Source: Heloderma charlesbogerti (lineage: Eukaryota; Chordata; Lepidosauria; Squamata; Helodermatidae). Taken from it: a stretch of DNA of 64,000 bases. The position numbers and the translations under genes are program-made. The DNA lies in the NCBI GenBank assembly GCA_026122225.1, contig JANEZZ010002241.1, forward strand, positions 558,001 through 622,000, given 5' to 3'. This document shows positions 63,973 to 64,000 of this stretch, piece after piece; positions within the stretch are counted from its first letter, which is position 1, and each line of letters opens with the position of its first letter. Below the pieces are notes generated by a model that worked only from the letters and a program-made list of their open reading frames with translations, made no database searches and was not told where the DNA came from.

Positions 63973-64000
63973 AGGGTTTATTTATTTTTATTTGTTTAAT

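Noticed and set aside
1..64000. CRISPR array, operon or prokaryotic system
   Set aside because: Spliced vertebrate genes and LINEs fill the window; no regularly spaced direct repeats with unique spacers exist.

Overview
This is a repeat-rich vertebrate nuclear window, almost certainly from a squamate reptile (lizard or snake). The evidence is spliced genes with canonical GT/AG junctions, several RTE-BovB LINE copies, L2-like and CR1-like LINEs, tRNA-derived SINEs and many foldback MITEs. The species cannot be named from the sequence.

Two host genes are present, head to head, and both encode mitochondrial PPR-family proteins. PTCD2 runs on the minus strand, with coding exons 1-4 at 17153-17267, 12129-12221, 10734-10863 and 2037-2154 (456 nt, 152 codons). 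Its later exons should lie to the left of the window. MRPS27 runs on the plus strand, with coding exons 1-5 at 17486-17558, 20886-20963, 34355-34425, 38337-38395 and 63550-63664 (396 nt, 132 codons). Its later exons lie to the right. Reading frame is kept across every junction in both genes. Their start codons are 218 bp apart inside a CpG-rich block (about 17150-17660), read here as a shared bidirectional promoter. No other convincing host gene was found.

Most of the rest is intron filled with transposons. PTCD2 intron 3 (2155-10733) holds a giant hairpin element (about 3183-3860) and a full-length BovB (4341-10505) carrying two later insertions: an L2-like LINE (4416-5861) and an inverted copy of a second BovB subfamily (6801-8355). 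PTCD2 intron 1 holds a full-length BovB (13456-16686, minus strand) with an uninterrupted 1047-codon ORF, itself inserted into a palindromic MITE. MRPS27 intron 2 holds an old antisense L2-like relic (about 23850-28850) split by a 5'-truncated BovB with one nonsense codon and an odd duplicated segment at its 5' junction. MRPS27 intron 4 (25 kb) holds an L2-like LINE with a 604-codon open frame (41522-43336), CR1-like tails, SINEs, MITEs and long unique stretches.

I did not find an undescribed gene system. The features most worth attention are the intact BovB, the datable nested insertions with target-site duplications, the template-switch-like junction, and the large hairpin element.
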